The position numbers and the translations under genes are program-made. Of a DNA stretch of 64,000 nucleotides, positions 1 through 7,292 are shown one piece after another (the first letter of the stretch is position 1; the number at the start of each line of letters is the position of its first letter). Origin of the DNA: Bradyrhizobium erythrophlei. Lineage in GTDB: Bacteria; Pseudomonadota; Alphaproteobacteria; Rhizobiales; Xanthobacteraceae. The notes under the pieces are model-generated. The model worked only from the letters and a program-made list of their open reading frames with translations, was not told where the DNA came from and did no database searches. The stretch lies in the NCBI RefSeq assembly GCF_900129505.1, contig NZ_LT670818.1:5179001-5243000 (forward strand), given 5' to 3'.

Positions 1-86
1 TTCTTCTTGATCCGACTTTTCGTCATGTCTCTTCTCTTCGTCTCAGAGTTTGTGCTTTGCAGAACTTCCTCGAGCCGTTTTATCAT
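1..86 (-). CDS. Unidentified small protein, cut by window edge
   Basis: The reading frame begins with ATG at position 86 and runs off the left end (28 codons visible, beginning MIKRLEEVLQ, rich in Lys and Arg). Its start overlaps the stop of the preceding minus-strand frame as ATGA, the usual sign of translational coupling, and this is the main support for it. I do not recognise the product. Confidence 0.4.
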   Translation of the reverse strand, partial: MIKRLEEVLQSTNSETKRRDMTKSRIKK

Positions 87-245
87 AGTTCAATCCGCGC
101 TTCCTGATCGGCAATACGCTGCGCCACCAGATCATCGTCTGCAGCACCGGAGTAGGCGGCCGGCTGCCCGATCAGCTCGACGGTTTTCCCTTGCGACAGC
201 GATCTGGTCGTCGATGTCGGCAGTATCGGCGATGATGTCGGGCAT
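83..245 (-). pseudogene. Small acidic protein, frameshifted in an A-run
   Basis: An ATG at 245 has a strong ribosome binding site (AAAGAGGAG, 5 nt away) and opens a frame beginning MPDIIADTADIDDQIAVARE, which soon runs into arginine-rich nonsense. The neighbouring frame continues smoothly (VELIGQPAAYSG, then DDDLVAQRIADQEARIEL) to a stop that overlaps the next start as ATGA. Joining them needs removal of one A near position 196, in the run GAAAACC. I read this as one protein of about 54 residues broken by a +1 insertion. A homopolymer sequencing error is an equally good explanation. Function unknown; it lies downstream of the redox operon on the same strand. Confidence 0.45.
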
Positions 246-287
246 GAACACTCCTCTTTGAGCTCGACCGGCGGTGCAAAGATAAAT

Positions 288-314
288 GCGGCCGGCCGAA
301 TATCGACCGGCCGC
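288..314. other. GC-rich stem-loop downstream of the redox operon
   Basis: Perfect 8-bp arms GCGGCCGG and CCGGCCGC flank an 11-nt loop, between the DUF6510 gene and the next small frame on the minus strand. No T-run follows on either side, so this could be a processing or attenuation hairpin rather than a simple terminator. Confidence 0.35.
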
Positions 315-505
315 AGCGAACCGGTCTGGGGGCGGGAGGAAACACCGGGCGCCCGTAAAACTACTCGGCGAGCCCGATCGACGCTTTCTCGATATTGCCG
401 CAACTAGAGTTCATTTGCGGCAATTCGGAGAGGTGCATTCGCCCTTGCGCTCTCCATATATGTATACTTGTGCCGGCGGCGACATCAGCCGGTTTTGCAC
501 TACCA

Positions 506-772
506 CTAGAATCGCAGGTATCGCGCGCCGGTCATCTCGAGCCACAGACCGCGCGGCGTATCAACCGCTCTCATCAGGTCGCTCTCGCAGTCTGCACACT
601 TCAAGACCGCACCCATCGGAGATGCATGCAAGGTCAGGGATCCCACGCCGCTCACGCAATCGCATGAATCGCATCGAATCTTCGCGAGTGTGATATCGGG
701 AATGAAGATCCGCTGCAGGAGACTTGCCGCGACATTGCCCTCGAGCAAAAGATCGGAGACGTTATTAGCCAT
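506..772 (-). CDS. DUF6510-type zinc-ribbon protein
   Basis: An 88-residue protein with two Cys pairs, CDSC near residue 35 and CADC near residue 59, spaced like a zinc ribbon. It resembles the DUF6510 family, whose function is unknown. It is the last gene of a three-gene minus-strand operon: its AGGAGG ribosome binding site is formed by the last codons and stop of the reductase gene, only 5 bp upstream. Such proteins commonly sit with sulfite-oxidase-like proteins and ferredoxin-reductase-type proteins, so a role with that redox pair is likely but not shown. Confidence 0.75.
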   Translation of the reverse strand: MANNVSDLLLEGNVAASLLQRIFIPDITLAKIRCDSCDCVSGVGSLTLHASPMGAVLKCADCESDLMRAVDTPRGLWLEMTGARYLRF

Positions 773-777
773 GGTAT

Positions 778-1539
778 CTATCCTCCTGATGGACCGAATC
801 GCTCTGTCTTGATGCTGAGAGGGTCAAATCCTATTTCTACAAGAAGACTGGCAGCGGTCTCGACGAAGGTGGTGGGACCGCAAACATAGATCGTCGGGTT
901 ATCTGCGGGTGGAAACCAGTTTGCTGCAAGCAAGCCTTTATTGATTCTTCCCCGGTGGCCCCTCCAGTCCTTGGGTTGCTGGCGGGTAAGCGCGTAAACA
1001 AGGCGAAAGCTGGAATCACGGCTTATCATCGCCTCGAGCTCGTCTCGGTAGACTATATCTTCCCAACTTCTAGCCGAGTAAATCAGTAAGGCCGGAGGGC
1101 GGCTTGGCAACCTGTCGCGGTGACGAAGCATCGACATCAACGGCGTAATACCCGTTCCACCAGCGAGAAGATAAACCGGCCTCCTTGCGGCGCCGGTCCA
1201 GACGAAATATCCACCGATAGGTCCCCGAAGCTCAAGTTGGTCGCCGACGCGTAGCTCATCAAGAAGATAGGGAGAAACCTCGCCATCTTTCATTCGCTCG
1301 ACGGTCAACGCAAGCAATTCGTCTTCAGGTGGAGAGGCGATGGAATAGCTGCGCTGCGCTTGATAGCCGTCCTCGGCTGTGAGCCTGATGTCGACGTGCT
1401 GGCCCGACAGGTGTCCTGGCCAGTTGGCTGGCTGCAGCATGAGACTCTTTACGCGGCTCGTTTCCGCCACGACGTCGCGCACCTGAGCCAATTGCCACTC
1501 AAGCCGTTTAGGTGGAGAAGCGGGATTAATCTCCGTCAT
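778..1539 (-). CDS. FAD/NAD(P)-binding oxidoreductase (ferredoxin-reductase type)
   Basis: About 253 residues from the ATG at 1539, where the protein begins MTEINPASPP. The frame stays open further upstream but is then antisense to nothing useful and overlaps the preceding gene, so I reject the longer start. The FAD-binding motif RSYSIAS is near residue 70, the nucleotide-binding loop GGTGITPLMSML near residue 128, and YVCGP near residue 220. There is no C-terminal 2Fe-2S domain. It overlaps the end of the sulfite-oxidase-like gene by 14 bp. Expected role: shuttling electrons between NAD(P)H and the molybdenum protein encoded just upstream. Confidence 0.85.
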   Translation of the reverse strand: MTEINPASPPKRLEWQLAQVRDVVAETSRVKSLMLQPANWPGHLSGQHVDIRLTAEDGYQAQRSYSIASPPEDELLALTVERMKDGEVSPYLLDELRVGDQLELRGPIGGYFVWTGAARRPVYLLAGGTGITPLMSMLRHRDRLPSRPPALLIYSARSWEDIVYRDELEAMISRDSSFRLVYALTRQQPKDWRGHRGRINKGLLAANWFPPADNPTIYVCGPTTFVETAASLLVEIGFDPLSIKTERFGPSGG

Positions 1540-2149
1540 ATCTCTGCTCTTTCCAGGGGTCGCCGTAGTTGTGATATCCCAGTGACTCCCAAAAGCCGCG
1601 CTCGTCCTTCGGCATAAATCGGATCCTGCGCACCCATTTCGCGCTCTTCCAGAAGTAAAGATGCGGCACCAACAGGCGAGCTGGCCCGCCGTGAGCGGGC
1701 GGGATCGGTAGGCAGTCATAACGCGTAACGATCATACCCTTGCCCCCGATCAGATCAGCAACAGGGACGTTCGTTGAATAGCCACCGTCGCAATGAGCCA
1801 TGACATAAGGTTCGGGAGGCTCCGAAAGTCCGGCTGCTTTGAACAGATCATCGAAGGTGACGCCCTGCCAAATCGTATCGAGCTTCGACCATTTCGTGAC
1901 GCAATGAATATCAGTCTTGACGGTAGTCTGCGGCAGCGCTTCGAATTCGGCCCAATTCCACACCCGGAGAAGAGAACCGCCAAGTTGAAGAGCCAAATTC
2001 CAGTTTGCCCCTTTGGTTTGTGGCGTTGGGCCCGCCGAAAGAATCGGGAATTCGGGTGTCAGGTACTGCCCGGGCGGCACACGATCCTTCGTCGTTTGCT
2101 CGTTTCGCTTCGACCTAAACCCGCGAGAGATGTGAGCCTCATCGTCCAT
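1526..2149 (-). CDS. Sulfite-oxidase-like molybdopterin protein
   Basis: About 207 residues beginning MDDEAHISRG at 2149, preceded by GAAAGG. The frame is open to 2257 but no better start is visible. The segment DIHCVTKWSK contains the conserved Cys that ligates molybdenum in the sulfite oxidase/YedY fold, and the C-terminal half (KSAKWVRRIRFM, then FWESLGYHNYGDPW) is typical of the family. There is no Tat or Sec signal, so it appears cytoplasmic, unlike MsrP. It is first in an operon with a flavin reductase and a DUF6510 protein. The substrate cannot be told from sequence. Confidence 0.85.
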   Translation of the reverse strand: MDDEAHISRGFRSKRNEQTTKDRVPPGQYLTPEFPILSAGPTPQTKGANWNLALQLGGSLLRVWNWAEFEALPQTTVKTDIHCVTKWSKLDTIWQGVTFDDLFKAAGLSEPPEPYVMAHCDGGYSTNVPVADLIGGKGMIVTRYDCLPIPPAHGGPARLLVPHLYFWKSAKWVRRIRFMPKDERGFWESLGYHNYGDPWKEQRYDGD

Positions 2150-2237
2150 GGAATCATACCTTTCTTCGCCGTGAGTGCGCCGCGCGAGAAGGACTGCGAC
2201 GCATTTATCCGGTCGCCCGCCGATCGGTCGGCCTACA

Positions 2238-2289
2238 CTTGATGCAAAAGCCTTCACCTGTCGATGGGCGCTAAGCCAAATGCATCAAG
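2238..2289. promoter_or_regulatory. Inverted repeat in the divergent intergenic region
   Basis: CTTGATGCA at 2238-2246 is mirrored by TGCATCAAG at 2281-2289, a perfect 9-bp inverted repeat with 34 bp between the arms. It lies between the divergent sulfite-oxidase-like gene and the first cytochrome P460 gene. The half-site TTGAT resembles FNR/FixK half-sites, but the arms are too far apart for one dimer site. Two half-sites bound through a DNA loop is one possibility. Confidence 0.3.
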
Positions 2290-2423
2290 ATTGAAAAAGC
2301 GAGCGCAATCGCCGACGAGCGCGGCACTCACCAGTACGGTATCTCCTGTCTCACTCACGATGGGAAAGCTCATCGGCCGTCGACGCGACCTCGCGTCGGG
2401 CCAAAGTCGCAGGAGAGAAAGAG

Positions 2424-3029
2424 ATGCGTATCGGATTTCGGACAGCCGCCGTCGTCGTTATGAGTAGTGCGGTCGCGACGACCTTGTTCTTTGGATCGCT
2501 CAACAATAGCAATGCGCAGACTGCGCAGACCAGGACTCGTTACTTGCCCGAATACACAGCCGACGGGCAGCTTCTTCTGCCGAAGGACTTCCACGAGTGG
2601 GTCTACGTAGGGTCCCCGCTTACGCCGAATGCGCTGAATGACGGCCATGCTGGTTTCCCGGAATTTCACAACGTCTACATCGAGCCGGGTTCGTATGAGA
2701 TCTACAAGAAGACCGGTCAATTTCCCGAAGGAACGATCCTGTTCAAGGAGCTTCAACTTACACTGCCTGGCGAGAACCCAGACGGATCGCGAACCGAGCC
2801 CTCGGGAAGAGGCTATTTCCCTGGGCCTTTCAACGGCGCCGATGTCACAGTCAAAGATTCCAAGCGTTTTGCCGAAACTAACGGATGGGGATATTTCAAT
2901 TTCAATCATCATGAGCCAAAGGCTCCGATGGCGAAAGTGAAGGCGAAGGGGGAATGCGCGTATTGCCACATCGCAAGCGCGAAAAAGGATGAGGTGTGGA
3001 CCCAGTTCTATCCGCTGTTGGACAAGTGA
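2424..3029 (+). CDS. Cytochrome P460 family protein, copy 1
   Basis: A 201-residue exported cytochrome. The N-terminal 30 residues form a Sec signal (hydrophobic stretch followed by NSNAQT). The C-terminal haem c motif CAYCH lies near residue 178. The body (LPKDFHEWVYVG, FPEGTILFKELQ) fits the cytochrome P460/c'-beta family, periplasmic mono-haem proteins that in some members oxidise hydroxylamine to N2O. A second family member follows 45 bp downstream. The start is supported by AGGAGAGAAAGAG directly before the ATG. Whether this copy is an enzyme or a gas-binding or electron-carrying cytochrome cannot be judged without the Lys-haem crosslink position. Confidence 0.85.
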   Translation: MRIGFRTAAVVVMSSAVATTLFFGSLNNSNAQTAQTRTRYLPEYTADGQLLLPKDFHEWVYVGSPLTPNALNDGHAGFPEFHNVYIEPGSYEIYKKTGQFPEGTILFKELQLTLPGENPDGSRTEPSGRGYFPGPFNGADVTVKDSKRFAETNGWGYFNFNHHEPKAPMAKVKAKGECAYCHIASAKKDEVWTQFYPLLDK

Positions 3030-3074
3030 CGTGCTTCTTCACTCAACTGAGGGTGGCACAGGAAGGACTGAGTC

Positions 3075-3656
3075 ATGAGAGCCATTCGAGTCTTTAGTCT
3101 CGGCATTTCGGGAATTGGAGTGATCATTGCGATCGCGGCGCTCAGTTCAATGCAGGCGACTGCGATTGGCGGCGCCTCGCAAACGGAAGCTGCGGTCGAC
3201 GCGGCGGGTAACCTGCACGTTCCGCGTGACTATCAGACCACCTATCAGCAGCTCGGAAGCTGGGCCATAGCGGCTGATGAAGGCCGAGGCGCGAAGCAGC
3301 TACACGTCGTGCTCGCATCACCGGGATCAATCGAGGCCTATCGCAAGGACGGCCGATTTCCCGACGGAACGGTGCTTGTGAAAGAGGTGTTGGAAGCCGC
3401 TACGAAGGAAATGACGACCGGTACTGTCAGCCACGCCGAGAAGTTGAAAGGCTGGTTCGTCATGGTGAAGGACAGTGCCGGCCGCTATCCCGGCAACGCT
3501 TTGTGGGGCGATGGGTGGGGCTGGTCTTGGTTCGACGCTGCCAACCCCACAAAGACAACATCCACCGACTATAGAGCGAATTGCAAGTCCTGCCACGTGC
3601 CGGCGCAGGCGACGGATTGGATCTACGTCGATGGATACCCTGCATTGAAGCGATAG
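3075..3656 (+). CDS. Cytochrome P460 family protein, copy 2
   Basis: A 193-residue paralogue of the preceding gene with a signal peptide (hydrophobic residues 8-30) and haem c motif CKSCH near residue 174. It shares blocks such as FPDGTVLVKEV and WGWSWFDA with the family. It lies 45 bp after copy 1 and 64 bp before the lactonase-like gene, all on the plus strand, so the three probably form one transcript. The two P460 copies differ along their whole length, so they are not a recent duplication. Confidence 0.85.
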   Translation: MRAIRVFSLGISGIGVIIAIAALSSMQATAIGGASQTEAAVDAAGNLHVPRDYQTTYQQLGSWAIAADEGRGAKQLHVVLASPGSIEAYRKDGRFPDGTVLVKEVLEAATKEMTTGTVSHAEKLKGWFVMVKDSAGRYPGNALWGDGWGWSWFDAANPTKTTSTDYRANCKSCHVPAQATDWIYVDGYPALKR

Positions 3657-3720
3657 AGGGGACGCTTCGTGGAGAGTCTCAGACCTACCCCTTAGTCAAA
3701 CCCAACCAAAGGAGTGCCAG

Positions 3721-4998
3721 ATGGCGAAAGAGGCAATGATGATGAAGGACATGTCCATGGCAAAAGGACACCCCGGACATCTCTACATTCAAACCAACGA
3801 AATCGAGAATGCAATTATCCACTACGAGCGGAGCGCGACTGGTGCGCTTACCGAGGTAGAGCGGATCGGCACGCGTGGTGCAGGCTCAGGCGAGTTCAAG
3901 CCGATCAGCGGCCAAGAAAGCGCACCCAACGCGTTCGAAGGTGCGGGAAGCGTCATCATCACGCCGGATCGGCGCTTCCTGTTTGCGACCAATGGCGGCG
4001 ACAATTCGGTTTCCACCTTCCGTATTGCCGACGACGGCCAGCTTACCCTGGTGGACGTCAAAGCCACCGGCAATCCGGTTGAAGGACGGAGTGGCACCGC
4101 CAAGTCGCTGGCCTTTTCTCCAAAGACCCGCACGCTCTTCGTGCTGCACTCGTTCGGCCCCGACCATCTCCGGCTCATGTCCGTCGACGTCGAAGGCAAG
4201 CTCAAGCTGCGTCCGGAACGGTACACGGTCAACACCTATAGCAAGCGGAACCGCGTGGCCACCATGGTCGTGGTCTCGCCCAATGAGAAGTTCGTCCTTG
4301 TCGGCACCACCTTCGATGAGCCGATCGCTCTCACCGGCTTGTATCCGGACGGCTCGCCCATTCTCTGGGTCCAGCGCGCTGGCGGCGCATTCCACTCAAT
4401 TGCCTCGAATGCGCCAGATCCCGACGGCCTCGCCGTATTCCCTCTGGAAAAGGACGGCTCTCTCGGGACCGCCAGGTTCCTCGACGCGGGAGGAGGCTCT
4501 CCGTTCTACATCGCCTTCCTGCACGGCCGGCCGGATACCTTTGTCGTCGGATATGCCGTCAGTGACGGGTGCGCCATGGCCACCATCGGCGAGGACGGCA
4601 CGGTCAAATTCGGCCCGCTGGTGAAGATCGACACGAGCGCAGGCCTGCCGTCCGAGCTGTGCTGGGCGGTAGTCTCCCCTGATGACCGAACAGTGTACGC
4701 GACGAACTTCGGCTACAGCAACATCAGCAGCTATCACATCAACGGTCGCGGCCTGGAGATCGCTAAGGACCCCGCGTGTCCGAAGGTCCCGGGGGACGGC
4801 ACTGCCAGGGGACTCAACGGAACCGTGACCAGCGGCCCTAGCGACAACTGGCTCACACCGGACGGTGCCTATCTTTACCAGATTTACGGCAACGCCTCGA
4901 AGCTCGTGGGTTACGCCACTCAACCGGATGGTTCGCTCAACGAGATTACCAGCGTCAAGATTCCGTACAACAGTCCGCAGGGGCTTGCGGGATTCTGA
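3721..4998 (+). CDS. Beta-propeller lactonase-family protein
   Basis: A 425-residue protein with repeated blades of the 7-bladed beta-propeller lactonase type (6-phosphogluconolactonase/carboxymuconate-cyclase-like), for example SVIITPDRRFLFATNGGDN near residue 80 and VVSPDDRTVYATNFG near residue 315. There is no signal peptide. The N-terminus is unusually rich in Met (MAKEAMMMKDMSMAKGHPGH), which could bind copper or simply be a linker. A good ribosome binding site (AAAGGAG) precedes the ATG. It closes the P460 gene group; its substrate is unknown and the lactonase name rests on fold only. Confidence 0.75.
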   Translation: MAKEAMMMKDMSMAKGHPGHLYIQTNEIENAIIHYERSATGALTEVERIGTRGAGSGEFKPISGQESAPNAFEGAGSVIITPDRRFLFATNGGDNSVSTFRIADDGQLTLVDVKATGNPVEGRSGTAKSLAFSPKTRTLFVLHSFGPDHLRLMSVDVEGKLKLRPERYTVNTYSKRNRVATMVVVSPNEKFVLVGTTFDEPIALTGLYPDGSPILWVQRAGGAFHSIASNAPDPDGLAVFPLEKDGSLGTARFLDAGGGSPFYIAFLHGRPDTFVVGYAVSDGCAMATIGEDGTVKFGPLVKIDTSAGLPSELCWAVVSPDDRTVYATNFGYSNISSYHINGRGLEIAKDPACPKVPGDGTARGLNGTVTSGPSDNWLTPDGAYLYQIYGNASKLVGYATQPDGSLNEITSVKIPYNSPQGLAGF

Positions 4999-5021
4999 TT
5001 CCACTATCGCAACACGGGCTC

Positions 5022-5053
5022 GGGCGTGACCGGCTTGGCCAATTGTCACGCCC
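5022..5053 (+). terminator. Stem-loop between lactonase-like gene and ureD
   Basis: Perfect 9-bp arms GGGCGTGAC and GTCACGCCC with a 14-nt loop, 23 bp after the stop of the lactonase-like gene. A short TTTT run follows 6 nt after the stem. It plausibly ends the P460-lactonase transcript before the urease operon, although the T-run is weak. Confidence 0.45.
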
Positions 5054-5114
5054 ACCTCGTTTTGCCAGCGTCAACCGCAACCTCAGCTAACGCGCTCAGG
5101 AGTTTATCGACGCG

Positions 5115-6026
5115 ATGTTCGAAGCAACGCACCAGCGTAATCCTGGCGAGGACTCGGGTCATCCTGGAGCCTTCGGCGCGCACGGAGGAAATGTGCGCGA
5201 CGTCGATCTGGAGCGAGCCAACGGAGTTGGCCGGATCGTGCTCGTTGGTTCAGAGAGGGGTACCCGAATCGCCGATGTTTACCAGAAGTTTCCCATAGGC
5301 CTCGTATTTCCAAGGATCGGCGACGATCTGGTGAAAGAGGCCGTCATCATAAACTCGTCAGGCGGCATTGCCGGTGGAGATCGGCTCGAAATTGAAGTGG
5401 TGGCGCTCGACAATGCGTCGGCCGTGGTCACAACGCAGGCTGCGGAAAAGATCTACAGGGCACTGGATCGACCCGCGCTGGTTGCGACAAAGTTGAAAGC
5501 GTGCGGAACGGCAAGGCTGGCTTGGCTCCCGCAAGAAACAATCGTCTTTAATCAGGCGCGCATTCGTCGCCAGACGGAGATCGATCTTTGCTCAGGAGCC
5601 GAGCTGATTGCGCTCGAATGGTTGGTATTCGGTCGTGCTGCGCGCGGAGAGGAAGTCGTTAGTGGCCACATATCGGACAGTTGGCACATCAAAAGGGATG
5701 GCCGCCTCATCTGGGCGGATAGTTTCCGCGTCTCAGATGAGGTGTTCGCGCAGCTGCCCAGAAGGGCACTGCTCTCCAATTGGAAGGCCGTTGGAACGCT
5801 CATCTATTTCGGACCTAGTCTTGATGCACGGCTGAGGATTTTGCGCGAGATAGCGGCTTCGCTCGATTGCCGGTGCGCCGCCACGATCGTCGACGCGATC
5901 ATCATTGTGCGCGTAGCCGCAGCAGCAAGTGCCGATCTGAGGCGTGGGCTGCGTAGCTTGCTGGAGCAATTCAGTCGAGAGCTTGGAGCGGGCCCGTTCG
6001 GGGTGCCGAAGATGTGGTCGTGTTAG
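5115..6026 (+). CDS. ureD: Urease accessory protein UreD
   Basis: A 303-residue protein with the UreD signature: [20 protein letters not shown] near residue 75, followed by [10 protein letters not shown] and [10 protein letters not shown]. UreD (UreH) forms the scaffold that brings UreF and UreG to the urease apoprotein during nickel insertion. It is first in a compact operon with ureA beginning 25 bp downstream. The N-terminal 30 residues are unlike other UreDs, so the true start may lie slightly further in. An AGGAG sits 13 bp before the chosen ATG. Confidence 0.9.
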   Translation: MFEATHQRNPGEDSGHPGAFGAHGGNVRDVDLERANGVGRIVLVGSERGTRIADVYQKFPIGLVFPRIGDDLVKEAVIINSSGGIAGGDRLEIEVVALDNASAVVTTQAAEKIYRALDRPALVATKLKACGTARLAWLPQETIVFNQARIRRQTEIDLCSGAELIALEWLVFGRAARGEEVVSGHISDSWHIKRDGRLIWADSFRVSDEVFAQLPRRALLSNWKAVGTLIYFGPSLDARLRILREIAASLDCRCAATIVDAIIIVRVAAAASADLRRGLRSLLEQFSRELGAGPFGVPKMWSC

Positions 6027-6051
6027 TGGCCGTTACGGGACGGAGAAAGCC

Positions 6052-6354
6052 TTGAATCTTACACCGCGGGAAAAGGACAAGCTAATGATAGCTGTCGCAG
6101 CGATGGTTGCGCGAGGGCGGCTCGCGAGAGGCCTCAAGCTCAATTATCCCGAGAGTATCGCACTGATTGCGGACTTCATCCTGGAGGGAGCGCGCGACGG
6201 GAAATCGGTCGCCGAACTCATGTCCGAGAGCGGCCGAGTACTGTCTCAGGACCAAGTCATGGAGGGCATTCCCGAAATGATCCGCGAGATGCAGGTCGAA
6301 GCCACATTCCCCGACGGAACGAAGCTTGTGCCGGTACACAATCCGATTCGATAG
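6052..6354 (+). CDS. ureA: Urease gamma subunit UreA (TTG start)
   Basis: Exactly 100 residues when started at the TTG at 6052, giving the canonical N-terminus (Met)[19 protein letters not shown] lies just upstream. The frame is open further upstream but that extension belongs to the end of ureD in another frame. The motif [14 protein letters not shown] (residues 20-33) and the C-terminal [13 protein letters not shown] are diagnostic. UreA is not fused to UreB here, as in most bacteria. The non-ATG start may lower expression relative to ureB and ureC. Confidence 0.92.
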   Translation: MNLTPREKDKLMIAVAAMVARGRLARGLKLNYPESIALIADFILEGARDGKSVAELMSESGRVLSQDQVMEGIPEMIREMQVEATFPDGTKLVPVHNPIR

Positions 6355-6363
6355 GAGCTCTCG

Positions 6364-6939
6364 ATGCGATTAGTCCTGATCTGCATTATATTGTCCGAAG
6401 CGTTGATCTTCCCGGCCTGCGCCCATTCCGGTGTAGGGCCTGGCAATTCGTTCAGTTCCGGAGTTGCGCATCCTCTGAACGGGGCAGACCACCTCATCGC
6501 TATGACGATGGTCGGCCTCTGGAGTGTGTTCACCGGTGGCCGTGCCGTTGTGGTATGGCCGGCAACCTTCGTGGCAGCGATGTTGGGCGGCTTTGCAGCG
6601 GCGAGCTCGGGTTTGCAAATGGTTTTCGTCGAGCAGGCCATCTGCTTGTCGGTCGTCTTGCTGGGAGTGTTCGTTGTGTTCGGAGTACGGGCGCCGGTAG
6701 CCCTGGGGGCCGTGATCGTCGGTCTCTTCGCGTTCTTCCATGGGCACGCTCATGGAACGGAGGCGGCCGCAGCCAGCAGGCTTATCCCCTATGCCGCAGG
6801 TTTCGCGCTCGCAACCTCTGCGCTCCATGCTGTCGGCATCGTAGCTGGTTTCTGCTTGCGGAGCACGCTCGGAAGGCTCTTGCTGCGCGCGGCGGGTGGA
6901 TGCGCGGCCGTGGTCGGATTGTCGTTATTGGGAGGCTGA
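6364..6939 (+). CDS. ureJ: HupE/UreJ family membrane protein
   Basis: A 191-residue protein with an N-terminal signal-like segment and about six membrane spans. The HupE/UreJ motif [12 protein letters not shown] lies near residue 37 and a second His cluster, FFHGHAHG, near residue 124. These proteins are thought to bring nickel or cobalt into the cell for urease or hydrogenase. It is inserted between ureA and ureB with gaps of 9 bp and 1 bp, so it is part of the urease operon. It may supply nickel in this operon, which lacks the nickel-binding chaperone UreE. Confidence 0.88.
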   Translation: MRLVLICIILSEALIFPACAHSGVGPGNSFSSGVAHPLNGADHLIAMTMVGLWSVFTGGRAVVVWPATFVAAMLGGFAAASSGLQMVFVEQAICLSVVLLGVFVVFGVRAPVALGAVIVGLFAFFHGHAHGTEAAAASRLIPYAAGFALATSALHAVGIVAGFCLRSTLGRLLLRAAGGCAAVVGLSLLGG

Positions 6940-6940
6940 C

Positions 6941-7282
6941 GTGATCCCTGGCGAGATCTTTCCAGCATCCGAGGAGATTGTCCTGAACAAGGATAGGGCA
7001 GCTATCTCTATTGAGGTTGCCAATACCGGAGATCGACCTATTCAAGTGGGTAGCCACTATCATTTCGCCGAGACAAATGCGGCTCTCGCTTTCGATCGGA
7101 ACGCCGCTGTCGGTTGTCGCCTCGATATCCCGGCCGGGACGGCCGTGCGATTTGAGCCGGGGCAGTCCCGCGAAGTTTCATTGATCCCTTATACCGGTGC
7201 CCGCGTAGTCTATGGCTTTGGCGGCCGGGTGATGGGGCCTCTGCCGCCCGTAGGCGGCACTTCGGCTAATTCTGGCAATTGA
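6941..7282 (+). CDS. ureB: Urease beta subunit UreB (GTG start)
   Basis: 113 residues from the GTG at 6941, one base after the ureJ stop, giving the standard N-terminus (Met)[12 protein letters not shown]. The motif [11 protein letters not shown] (about residue 35) and the C-terminal [14 protein letters not shown] are diagnostic of the beta subunit, a structural part of the urease trimer. The frame is open upstream inside ureJ, but only the GTG start fits the family. A ribosome binding site GGGAGG lies inside the end of ureJ. Confidence 0.92.
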   Translation: MIPGEIFPASEEIVLNKDRAAISIEVANTGDRPIQVGSHYHFAETNAALAFDRNAAVGCRLDIPAGTAVRFEPGQSREVSLIPYTGARVVYGFGGRVMGPLPPVGGTSANSGN

Positions 7283-7292
7283 GGTAACGAAA

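Noticed and set aside
1540..1719. Upstream extension of the FAD reductase frame
   Set aside because: It lies antisense-free inside the sulfite-oxidase-like gene on the same strand but in another frame and has Cys/Arg-rich composition; family proteins start near 1539.
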